Assembly (NCBI GenBank): GCA_037178625.1
Contig: CM074147.1
Location: 806,001 to 870,000 of the forward strand
Direction: 5' to 3'
From: Skeletonema tropicum
Lineage: Eukaryota; Bacillariophyta; Thalassiosirophyceae; Thalassiosirales; Thalassiosiraceae
DNA length: 64,000 bases
Below the pieces are notes generated by a model, which was not told the DNA's origin, did not search any database, and was given only the letters and a program-made list of their open reading frames with translations. The translations under genes were made by a program, and so were the position numbers. Positions 32,301-40,970 of this stretch are shown here, piece by piece (position 1 is the stretch's first letter; each line of letters begins with the position of its first letter).

Positions 32301-32787
32301 AGTTGAGCGCTTACCTGATGCATCGGGCCCAGTTATAATAGCACAGGGTCTTTTGCTCTCCCTTTCATTCAAATCCACAAACTTATCAATGGCAATATCT
32401 GCCTTTGTCATCGTATCAACCATTTCATTCGTGAAGCGGATATTACATCGTTCATTCAACCCTTCAATTTCGGGAATGATAGACCCGTTTCCACTGTTCA
32501 AATGTTCGATTGCAATTCGGCCAACAATTCCCACCTGGACTACAGGTAGGAGCTTGCCCTTGGTGAATCCATACATTGTTGCCACATTACAGATACCATA
32601 CTCTTTTGATTCGCCACTGCCATCCTCTGACGGCGCCTGTATGACATCGACAAGTCCAGCTTGTCGGATGGACGTGGCGTTGGCACGGAGATTTTCTACA
32701 TCATTAGTGAGTAAGGCCAATGGCCGAGGCTGCGTCGGCAGCAACCATTGCCAAGACCAAGAGAAAAGATTGTTTTCCTAGCTTCAT
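29371..32787 (-). CDS. GABA-B-like family C G-protein-coupled receptor (six exons, four frame breaks)
   Basis: About 893 residues. Exons: 32787-32315, 31905-31168, 31096-30668, 30591-30419, 30337-30344 (8-nt microexon) and 30235-29371; every junction is GT-AG and preserves phase. Seen: signal peptide MKLGKQSFLLVLAMVAADAA; periplasmic-binding-type ligand domain (SVPLAVLSGVFNVPQLS, RTIPDELDRANVV, YDAIIALGLAAC); seven-helix domain starting at RAAGLCLCAIILALSIGWAA, with ENKTVVRASQPIFLSIIC, GCDVACMSIPYL, IGFTLVFAGLFSKMWRVNKI; and a C-terminal coiled coil (DEVARLKQENSRLTQINKEL), the part that mediates GABA-B dimerisation in animals. One surplus base each is inferred near 32713, 30483, 29620 and 29546. 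Such receptors are known in stramenopiles, often of unknown ligand. It could be an intact gene with sequence errors or a pseudogene. Confidence 0.85.
30337..30344 (-). other. 8-nt microexon of the receptor gene
   Basis: CTGTATTG, preceded by TTTCTTGCAG and followed by GTAAGG. Splicing it between exon 4 (ending CTA CT) and exon 6 (starting GTTTCACT) gives L-C-I-G-F-T-L-V-F, the expected family C text in which an IGF/LGF turn opens the helix. Skipping it shifts the frame. Flanking introns are 74 and 101 nt. Confidence 0.7.
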
Positions 32788-33114
32788 CAAGACACTTTGA
32801 ATTTGTATGCCACTACAATACCCAATACCCACTCGCATTGTATCAGATTGTATCATTGAAGGGTTGTCAGCAGCATTTATCGGGATCGCATCGGGCTATT
32901 CAATTAATTCTGCTCTCGGCTGTCTTTTACATACAGTAAGTGTCGCTACGAAGGAGCCAGTACGATACATAATGCAATCTGGATAGATTCTCTTCTTGAA
33001 AGAACCGCCCCCTTTCTTGCCCCAAGAAATGGATTAGCGAGGAATCATAAATCGAAATCAGCATTTATTTTTGCCCTTCTCAAAAAATACTGTGCGGAAA
33101 ATAATATCAACACG
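32788..33114. promoter_or_regulatory. divergent promoter region, receptor and sulfotransferase
   Basis: 327 bp between two divergent start codons. It includes the 27-bp inverted partner (33009-33035) of the repeat at 27627. No core promoter motif is called. Confidence 0.35.
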
Positions 33115-34266
33115 ATGATGAATTGTGAAGTTAGTATTGAAAATCCCCCTGTTCCCCCCACGGCAGGACAAAAATTGGAGCGCAGGCCGTCTACACCGAA
33201 GGCAATCATGATGATTGCGCTATTATCTATCCTGTCGATTTATGGTACTTTGACTAATATGCAGACTACTCTCAACAATTTTGTTGGCGATGACAAGGCC
33301 CAAGCTCAAGGAATAACTGTTGTGCATGGAATGACTGCAGAAAGTTCCCTCACTTCCACCACCACCGATTCAAATAAACACTTGGCCCTCGATTCTCAGC
33401 CAGAAGAGCAGGAGGCATCAAAGGAGGGGGTAGAAGAAGATCAGCACCCAAGTCATCATGCCTTGGAGGCACCATCTCGCGAGGATGCCGATCTTCCCAA
33501 AACAATACAAGGAACAGCTAACGAGCCGACTATTACCAATCTCTGCAAGCATGTTAGTTGCAGACAAGCTGATCCACCTGGTTCCACTAGGTTGGGCAGA
33601 GATCGAGGGCTTGCGATGGTGCTTCCGAAGCACAAGAGCAAGCGACGATACGACCTGGCATACCTTTTCGTGCCCAAAGCAGGTTCCACAACAATGAAGG
33701 ACACATTGAGAATAGCAGGAAGAACTGAGAAGGTGTGGTTGTCCCCCCCTATTAATGAGACCAGCACTTTAGATCTTAAAATATTCACCTTGATGAGAGA
33801 TCCTGGAGAGAGAGTGGTGAGTGCCTACTCGACTATCATGTCCAGATTCGGCGGACACTACTCGTCAAACACATTTCCAGAACCTCCAGGGAATACTACC
33901 GATGCAGCAGCCCCAGAATGGAAGGAGCATTTCCAGAAATCCATCTCGATGATGATGAAATCTGTGAAAGAGAACGGCTGGAATAATACTGGTTGGAATG
34001 TCCATATTGTACCACAAGTTGAGTTTATGAGAGGTCTCAATGTATCACATATTGGTTGTGTCGGATCAATCAACGAAACATTGACCAAATTAGATCTCAT
34101 GGATGCAGGCAAGAAAGTTCAGAAGAATCAATATGAACACAATGATAAAATGCCTTCAGAGAAGTTTGGTACATACGCAATGCTTAGTGCAGAAACAAAG
34201 ACGTTGATTCGGGAAGTATATGAGGAAGATTATGCATTATTTGAATCATTGTGCACCAATAAGTAA
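33115..34266 (+). CDS. Carbohydrate-sulfotransferase-like type II membrane protein
   Basis: 383 residues; ATG at 33115 and 33118 are adjacent. Transfers sulfate from PAPS to a glycan in the Golgi, by family. Seen: N-terminal membrane anchor (AIMMIALLSILSIYGTL) at about 30-48; a Ser/Glu/Asp-rich stem to 150; then the 5'-phosphosulfate loop YLFVPKAGSTTMKDTLR at about 183-199, and the 3'-phosphate motif FTLMRDPGERVVSAYSTIMS at about 224-243. The remaining part (VGSINETLTKLDLM, YEEDYALFESLC) matches the usual C-terminal end. Several NxS/T sites fit a lumenal domain. Length is normal. The acceptor cannot be read. Divergent from the receptor gene and convergent with a second sulfotransferase-like gene. 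Confidence 0.85.
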   Translation: MMNCEVSIENPPVPPTAGQKLERRPSTPKAIMMIALLSILSIYGTLTNMQTTLNNFVGDDKAQAQGITVVHGMTAESSLTSTTTDSNKHLALDSQPEEQEASKEGVEEDQHPSHHALEAPSREDADLPKTIQGTANEPTITNLCKHVSCRQADPPGSTRLGRDRGLAMVLPKHKSKRRYDLAYLFVPKAGSTTMKDTLRIAGRTEKVWLSPPINETSTLDLKIFTLMRDPGERVVSAYSTIMSRFGGHYSSNTFPEPPGNTTDAAAPEWKEHFQKSISMMMKSVKENGWNNTGWNVHIVPQVEFMRGLNVSHIGCVGSINETLTKLDLMDAGKKVQKNQYEHNDKMPSEKFGTYAMLSAETKTLIREVYEEDYALFESLCTNK

Positions 34267-34851
34267 TTCAATGACAGCCGACCGGCGGGACTAACGATAG
34301 TGTTCCCGCGTCCACATCAATATAGTTGAAGGCAGTGCTCGAGATGCTTTGCATCGATTTCTGGTCACTGGATGAGAATGAGAGGGATCGGAGCTCAGCC
34401 TCAGCGGCAATGATGTTATATACAACCCCATCAATCCTCTTCGCCATCATAAGTACTAGATACGATCAACGGAAGCATTACTTTCGACTTCTCTTCCGTC
34501 GTCGCTACGATACCATTATCGAACACTTATCAAAAATAGCTTGTGGTCACAAATTGGACCTGCGTCACAGTAAGAGCGTAAATTAGACATACAAAATGAA
34601 TGTATATTCTCGAGAATACCTGACCAGTAAGTTAAAGAACCACGTCAACCCATGCAATAGAGATTACTGGTGGTCCAATATATATTTGGTACATACACGC
34701 ATGGGCCGCTTCTGAACGTCCATTATACTTGGTGGCGATATAGCAAAGAGGCACTTTAGCACTGCTCATTAGGATAGCTTGCGTAAAAGCGACGCTACAG
34801 ACTCATAACTGATCTGAGTTGGCGCATCTGAAACCACGGGCTACATCATTT
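34267..34851. other. region between convergent sulfotransferase genes
   Basis: 585 bp without a gene. The right-hand part, 34690-34850, is a single diverged satellite unit (listed separately); the rest holds nothing recognised. Confidence 0.45.
34690..34850 (-). repeat. Solo unit of the 185-bp satellite family
   Basis: Contains CGCATGGGCCGCTTCTGAAC, GTCCATTATACTTGGTGGCG, GCACTGCTCATTAGGAT and AACTGATCTGAG, in the same order and orientation as units at 62557-63690 but more diverged and lacking the ATCGTATCTATCG segment. It ends just 3' of the minus-strand sulfotransferase stop codon. Confidence 0.8.
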
Positions 34852-36019
34852 CTAGAAGCATTTCAATTGGGGGCACTGCTCATCCACCTCTTTTAGCAAT
34901 AATGTCAAATTTCTCTCTGCTGTAGCCTGAACAATCGAATCAACAGTATCATTGAACACATTGAGTGCTGCATTGTAAGCTATGTACTCAATATGCAGCA
35001 TCTCTTTCAAGTTTTTCAGGACAGCTTCACTAACATTCTTTCGCTCTTCCTCATGTTTGTTCCACCAATGTACAATCTTTGGTGGGCATAAATCACTCAG
35101 TGACATATTCAAGTAATGTGACAAAACGATCAAGTTTTCGCACTGCCTCTCCTTCAGTAAGGATGATGTCAATATCGAATGTAATAGTGTCAATCATCCT
35201 CTGAGATAATCGATCATAATCTTGATTGATAATGGTCATCATGTCTTTTGGAGCAGTTTTGCAGTGGTTTGAGCGGCTTTCCCGCGAAGATGACATCACG
35301 AGGGATGTATGGATGGCCTAAAGTCAAGGTATATTCAAACATACCCCACCCTCTGTGAGATCATTCGACACTTTCTGCAAATGCTCAAGTCCCAACTGAG
35401 TATCATATTTATTAGAAAAGTTTAATCCCCCGACACTTGAGAACATCCATGATAAGACCCTTTCGAGTGGATCACGGAGAAGCATAGAAATAACTACGCT
35501 ATCACTCCAATCAAAACAACGTTCAAGTCCCTTTCGTCCCTCTTTTCGGAAGCGGTATACAATTCCATGGTTAAATGGTGAATTTTGTGGCCCCGGCTCT
35601 CCTCCACAAACTGAGTTATCTGGCCAACTTGATTTGTTCGGAAGAGCATGTTCAAGTGCATTCTTCAAGGTTTCGCCACTCACTTTATGAAACTTTAAGA
35701 AGACAAGATCAGTGGCATTTCCCTTGTAGAGACCACCTGTACGTGATTTTCTCTCCTTGTGATTTTCATCAAGAGATGTCTTATTGGCCTTGATCAGAAC
35801 ACCGCTCTTTCTGTCAGTAGCAACATTGTCATTATAATTGGCACCAATTCTTCCATCACTTTGTACGCTAGAAAACAAAGCCAGATTTTTCAAATTGAAT
35901 TGTCTTGATAGATAGATTGCAGTACATAAGAATAGGAGTAAGCTCAGTGTGAACTTGACAATGGGAATGGGTCGATATAGAGGTCGATTTAAGGGTCGAT
36001 TTAAGGTTCGATCTGTCAT
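34852..36019 (-). CDS. Second sulfotransferase-like type II membrane protein (one frame break, candidate 27-nt intron)
   Basis: About 380 residues. Start is placed at 36019 (MTDRTLNRPLNRPLYRP); an earlier non-ATG frame extends upstream. Seen: proline/arginine-rich cytosolic tail with a small NRPL repeat, membrane anchor (FTLSLLLFLCTAIYL), then DLVFLKFHKVSGETLKNALE (PAPS loop with Val/Ser in place of Ala-Gly-Ser) and VVISMLLRDPLERVLSWMF (3'-phosphate motif). The frame stops at 35324 but resumes in the same frame after a GTATGT...TTTAG segment of exactly 27 nt (35318-35344). A second break near 35151 is repaired by deleting one G, giving the tail RQCENLIVLSHYLNMSLSD to the stop at 34852. Two breaks mean it may be a pseudogene. 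It is only remotely like the 33115 gene. Confidence 0.7.
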
Positions 36020-36554
36020 GGTGGATGTGGCTAGCCCGGATCCTCTTCCTCTGACCTTATCCAACCTGAGCAATGGTTGCCTAAATGGTTGAGCTCTAGA
36101 GTAGAGAGAGAAGGGTGAAGAAGTATATTATATATGTAGTTGATTGGAGCTAGTTAAGGTCGAACACAAGTAATTCGTCCTACTATTCCTACGTTCAAAT
36201 CGCTGTTTTGGCCGTACCTAGGGGGTTCGATTCCTTCGTACTGAGGCCTTCGCTAACCGGCACCACTCAAAATTTAAACTCCGAATCTCATCTTTTACAC
36301 CCTCACCATGATGTCCTCCACTCCTATAGCCACAGTTATGCAAAACTAGTAAATACACCTATTATACTTGAATTATCCGATAGTATATATCATCATCTAA
36401 GCGTCATCGACGGCAATACTCAGTTGATTTATCGAAAATGAAGAAAATAACGTCGCCATCTGCGGCATAAAATGTGCAACTTTTACCTTCCTTCACCCCT
36501 CCCATGGACGTTTACATGGTGATATACGCCTAAGGAGAGGCACTTCGATGTACT
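36020..36554. other. intergenic region
   Basis: No gene. A GGGGGTTCGATTCC segment at 36219-36232 resembles a tRNA T-arm (B box), but no matching acceptor stem or D-arm lies upstream. Confidence 0.4.
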
Positions 36555-36640
36555 TTTGCTGATCATGTGCGAAAGTCGTACCACTGAGCCACTAGACGTC
36601 TGGTGGCTCAGTGGTACGACTTTCGCACATGATCAGCAAA
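36555..36640. repeat. 86-bp near-perfect palindrome carrying a tRNA-type A box in each arm
   Basis: Arms 36555-36592 and 36603-36640 are 38 bp and perfectly complementary. The centre is T-AGACGTCT-G, where AGACGTCT is itself palindromic and only the T/G pair is mismatched. Each arm contains TGGCTCAGTGG (36604-36614 on plus), which fits the pol III A-box consensus TRGYNNANNGG. No complete tRNA can be folded. The structure can extrude as a long cruciform. Confidence 0.9.
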
Positions 36641-36666
36641 TACAACCATATGGTTGAACCAAAAAT

Positions 36667-36918
36667 TAACGGAAATCTTAAAGTACGTCATGGTTGGCCC
36701 TCCAGGGGCGAAATTATCTACAATTATCTAGAGCAATGTCACAAGTTACGACATCCTGGTCAGGAGACCACTCAGGTCTTCTGGCTTGGAGTGCGATCTG
36801 AGAAACAGCTGTGGAGGCAGTATATGAAGTATCAATACTGACGACGCAGCACACATGTTGGTTAGTCATAAGTTCGCCCCTAGAGGGCTAATCAGACATA
36901 CTTTGAAATTTCTGTTAC
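36667..36918. mobile_element. MITE-like element, 252 bp with about 48-bp terminal inverted repeats
   Basis: Left end 36667-36714 and right end 36871-36918 are about 85% complementary; shared inner text is GCCCTCYAGGGGCGAA and AAAGTAYGTC. The 156-bp interior has no transposase. No clear target duplication is visible. The short frame crossing it ends at 36841 and is probably not a gene. Confidence 0.65.
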
Positions 36919-36972
36919 ATTATTAGTCGTGGACTTGCTACTATGCGTGATATGGTTATTTTGCTGGACCCA

Positions 36973-37204
36973 ACCACAACTAGGCGTACCTATCGGGATA
37001 GTGGGCGCTTTTCATACCCTCTTGTGGGCTGTGCCCACGTGGGGCCCACAACTGCAGAAAATCAGGTGAAAATGAGCTAAAATGCGGACAAAATCCCCGA
37101 ACATCGGCCCAAAATCACCCAAAATCTCCCCTCAAGCCTTCTGTCAAACAGTCCCTCTTTGGGCACACCCACGCGCCCACTATCCCGATACGCCTAACCA
37201 CAAC
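36973..37204. mobile_element. hAT-like MITE, 216 bp, with perfect 8-bp target duplication
   Basis: Element 36981-37196 begins TAGGCG and ends CGCCTA. Its inverted ends share TATCGGGATAGTGGGCGC (left 36991-37008, right 37173-37190); the left end has a 4-bp TACC insertion relative to the right. It is flanked by ACCACAAC on both sides (36973-36980 and 37197-37204). An 8-bp duplication and a short TAGG-type terminus fit the hAT superfamily. It lies 99 bp upstream of the EMC1 start codon, so it forms part of the promoter or leader. Confidence 0.8.
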
Positions 37205-37302
37205 CGTTTCCCCGCCACAATCATTCCCGCCTCTCCCTACCTCTCATCTCACATCTCACTCACCGCTCACCGCACACACCCCATCATATCTTCAGTAACA
37301 CG

Positions 37303-40300
37303 ATGGGCAAGCCAGCAGCATTATCAACCTCATCTCGCCTCATTTACGGCACCGTTCTCTTCCTCCTCCTCTGCGTCACCAGCACATGCGCTCTCTACGC
37401 TGATGAAGCCGGTGTCAATGATTTTGTAATCCGTACAGCTGGCCACGGTCAAGTGGGTGTGCGCTATGCAAGTCTCCTGGAGATGACAAAAAGTAATAAT
37501 GATGATAATGCTAGTATTGTTAGTAGTAAAGTGTGGGTTACTAGTCAATCGAATGAATTTCCTGGAGCAGTATCGGATGGAATTTTAGACGTAGGGTGAT
37601 AGTGATAGTGATGGGGTGGAAGATGGATATTTTGATCCAATCATTGGCAAAATAAACCCATCCAAAAATAATGTTGATACAAGTTGCTCCATTGCCGGAC
37701 GGAATGTTACCTCGGGACAAGTTCTATGGCGTGTAAATGCCTGCAGCAGCAGCAGCAATTCCATGAATAAAAATGGCGAATTCACACCTCGTCATGTCAC
37801 ACTGGCATCATCCACCTATGCCAATGCCGTATACTCCCTAGACAATACAGGGGGTGTTTCGCGGATGGAGTTCCAATGATGGCACGTTACAACTGGATAC
37901 CGATCTATTTCAACAACTCAATACTGCCCTCAATAATGACGAAAAACGAAAGTAATGTATGAATTCCCAGATGATCTTCCACGTCTTTTGGAGACTTCTC
38001 ATCCAAGAATTATTGGGACAGTAGTTGTGTCTACATCCACTACAGAGGTGGATGATAATGATGAATCACTTGTCTTGTTGGATACCAAAACTGGTCAACC
38101 CATCCCATCATCCCCTTTGTCCATGAAGGAGGAGAAGCCTATCATTGGTCTTTCGGCAAAGTCACTTCTTGCCAAGGCAAAGGTTTCCAAGAAGAACAAA
38201 TTTGACACTGCACGAATTGTCAATGTCATGTTTGTCAAAGGAGATACTACTACTACTACTAGCAAAAAAGATCCGGGACACTTGGCAGTATTGGTAGCAT
38301 GGTCCACCTCCTCCCTCGAAGAGAAAAGTCAACAAGTTGCCAAAAGAAGTATTAGCTCATTCTCTTCCATGGCATGGATTGATATCAAATTAAAGGAGGT
38401 GATTCAAACATCCGAACCTCCCGAGGCATCAGCTCCCAAGAGTGACGATTATGATGATTGGAGTACGACACTTATCAAGTCGATATCGTATAGTTATGAA
38501 GTTGGGATGGGTGCACCTTTCAAGGTTGATGGGATTGGATCTACTCCACTGTTGTTATCGTCGTTGCGTGTTATTGTTGGTGGTGGTGGTAAGAATGACT
38601 TGTCAGTAGAGGCAATAGCAGCAACGACTTCGCAATTGTTGCTTGTATCCAATGTTGACACAATTAGTGGTAGTGGTGTTGGGTCGGAGAAGAAGAGTGA
38701 TGAGGATATTATGCACAGTGCTTTGGTACTTTGTCCAACTTTTAAGTTGTCATCAACGACGTTTGACAGTGACTTTTTGTCCATTGGACGTGATAATCGT
38801 GTACACTTGTTGGAGTGTTCGACACAAACCATGACAGTTGCAGTTACTACCACAGGTGGAATGACTTCGGCAATTCAATTTGATGCATCCTCTTCTTCTG
38901 ACACCATAAAATCAACAACACTCTGGACAGCGGAGGAAGCGTTGGGGTCCATTTCCTCGGCTGTATTTTTGGATGAGACGCATGCAATGGTGGCACCTAG
39001 CGATTCAAATGAGGCGGCGGTCAATGCAGATTTTGAAGAAGAAAAGGCACTTCGCAACCTTCAATTTTCCAATAGGATTCAAATGCAGTTAGATTCGTTG
39101 AAGGAAGCCATCTTTGGAGGGGGTTTGTTGTCGTCACTAAAGTCAATGGCAGTCATGTCAGACGAGAAGAAGGCAGAACGTGATATAGCATTTGGGTTTG
39201 CCAAGGTGGCGGTCCTTTTGTCCGAGAATTTACATAGAGTAGTTGCGTTGGATACGATGAAACGGAACGTCATTTGGTCCATGAATTTACATTCTGGTGC
39301 ATCATGGCACAAGATTGTTCACGGGGGTCAATTCGTTTCACTCAATGATCCTCACGGGAGCGGAGGAGTTCATGATCATGAGATGTTGACGATAAGTTAT
39401 ATCAAGGGAGAAACGTCGTCATCTGTGGAGTGGAAATGTTTCGATGCACTTGGTGGCAGAATCTTCTCTGAGGACACTTCACCAGTGAAGGCATCAATTT
39501 CGCAGATTGTGCCATTGAGAACTTCATCTCATCAACCCCATCTTCATGATTCGTCAGGCTGTCGTCAAGTCGCCCTTTTGGTACATTCTGATAATACTGT
39601 CAGTGTCATTCCAGATACGGCACGATCGCGTGCGGTTGTCGAAGAAGCAGTGGCAGCAGGGAATAATGGGTTGTTTGTACATAGCATTGACAAACACACT
39701 GGAGAATTTCGGTCGCAAATTGTGTCTACAAAGGCAGGATCTGACTCATTTGACTTGGTTACTGTAGGCACCACCGTCTTTGACCCATCACAAGAAAAGA
39801 TTATCAATGTTTCCTACCCTCGACGAGGAGAAGTGTTGCAATCGCCTTCGACTGTGTTAGGCGACGAGTCACTATTGCTCAAATATTTGAATCCACACCT
39901 TGTCGTCGTGGTGACTGAAGCCACCCCGACTTTCTTTTCCGAGATTAAACCAGCTACCGATGAAGAGAGCGCAAATGGATTTTACAACTCACTCAGTACA
40001 GGCTCGTCTACTCAACATAATATGCGAAAACCACTTGGTGCGGCCAAGCCTGGTGAAGGACCTCCAAGCGTGACGAACACCGCAGCACCATCGCTCTTCG
40101 TTTCACTAGTTGACTCGGTTTCTGGTCAGATTTTGCACCGTGTCTCTCATTCTCATGTTGACAGTGCTGATGAATTATCTGAATCAATCAATGTCCCTGT
40201 CGTGGTTAGCGAGAACTGGGTTGTCTACACATTCTTCAATCAACGAACTCGTCGCACCGATGTCGGTGTACTCACGCTTCACGAGGGAATGATTGATAAG

Positions 40301-40864
40301 AATGGCATCACCGCCTTTTCCGCGCCGGAACAGGAGGTGACATTCTCTAGTTTGGAATCAGCCAAGCCCATCGTGTTGAGTCGGACCTTTGGACTTCCCA
40401 AGGCAGTTTCGGCATTGGGTGTAACGTCGACCAAGGCTGGTATAAGTTCGAAACAATTCATGTTTGCAACCGGTAATGACCAGGTGATATCGTTGGATAG
40501 AAGATTCCTTGACCCACGTAGACCAAATGGTGACTTGAAAGAAAGTGAAAAGATGGAAGGATTGATGAAGTATGCTCCAATGCTCCCCATCATCCCATTC
40601 CTAACACCCTCACATGTACACGAGGTATCCTCCGTGCAATCCATTGCATCGGCATCGGCCCATGTGGAATCACAATCCTTGGTATTGGCCTTTGGAGGAC
40701 CCGATATATTCTTTTCAAGAGTATCACCCTCCAAGGGATTTGATCTTCTTCCGGATGACTTCAATCGGGGTTTGTTGACAGTTGTCGTTGTTGGTTTGCT
40801 GGTAGCTCTCAATGTCATTCAACGAATGAACAAGAAGAAGATGGTGACATCATTTTGGTCGTGA
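37303..40864 (+). CDS. EMC1: ER membrane protein complex subunit 1 (three frame breaks near the 5' end)
   Basis: About 1186 residues after joining. EMC1 is the largest lumenal subunit of the complex that inserts tail-anchored and multipass proteins in the ER. Seen: signal peptide (IYGTVLFLLLCVTSTCALYA) then DEAGVNDFVIRTAGH, propeller-type text (SGQVLWRVNA, VYSLDNTGGV), a large Ser-rich middle, and the diagnostic C terminus: VSALGVTSTKAGISSKQFMF, then RRFLDPRRP and LPIIPFLTPSHVHEV, followed by one membrane helix (LLTVVVVGLLVALNVIQ) and a short basic tail. Three frame breaks occur in the first 650 bp: surplus G at 37594-37596 and 37850-37854, and a missing A at 37942-37946. Each falls in a homopolymer and each repair restores protein-like text. 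The last 969 codons are uninterrupted. Human EMC1 is 993 residues; the excess is low-complexity insertions. Confidence 0.88.
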
Positions 40865-40970
40865 TTCGCTGAATAGAAGCATGTTATTTATCTTTATAGA
40901 AAAATGAATGAAAAGAATATTACATTGCAGTGAAATCATGAATAATGATATATGTACCTAATCTGTACCA

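Noticed and set aside
36219..36232. tRNA B-box-like GGGGGTTCGATTCC
   Set aside because: The 3' acceptor strand would be GTACTGA, but no matching 5' strand, D-arm or anticodon stem is found at the right distance upstream.
36604..36660. A tRNA gene starting at the palindrome's A box
   Set aside because: No D-stem pairing, anticodon loop or B box in the right place; the A box is reported only as part of the palindrome.
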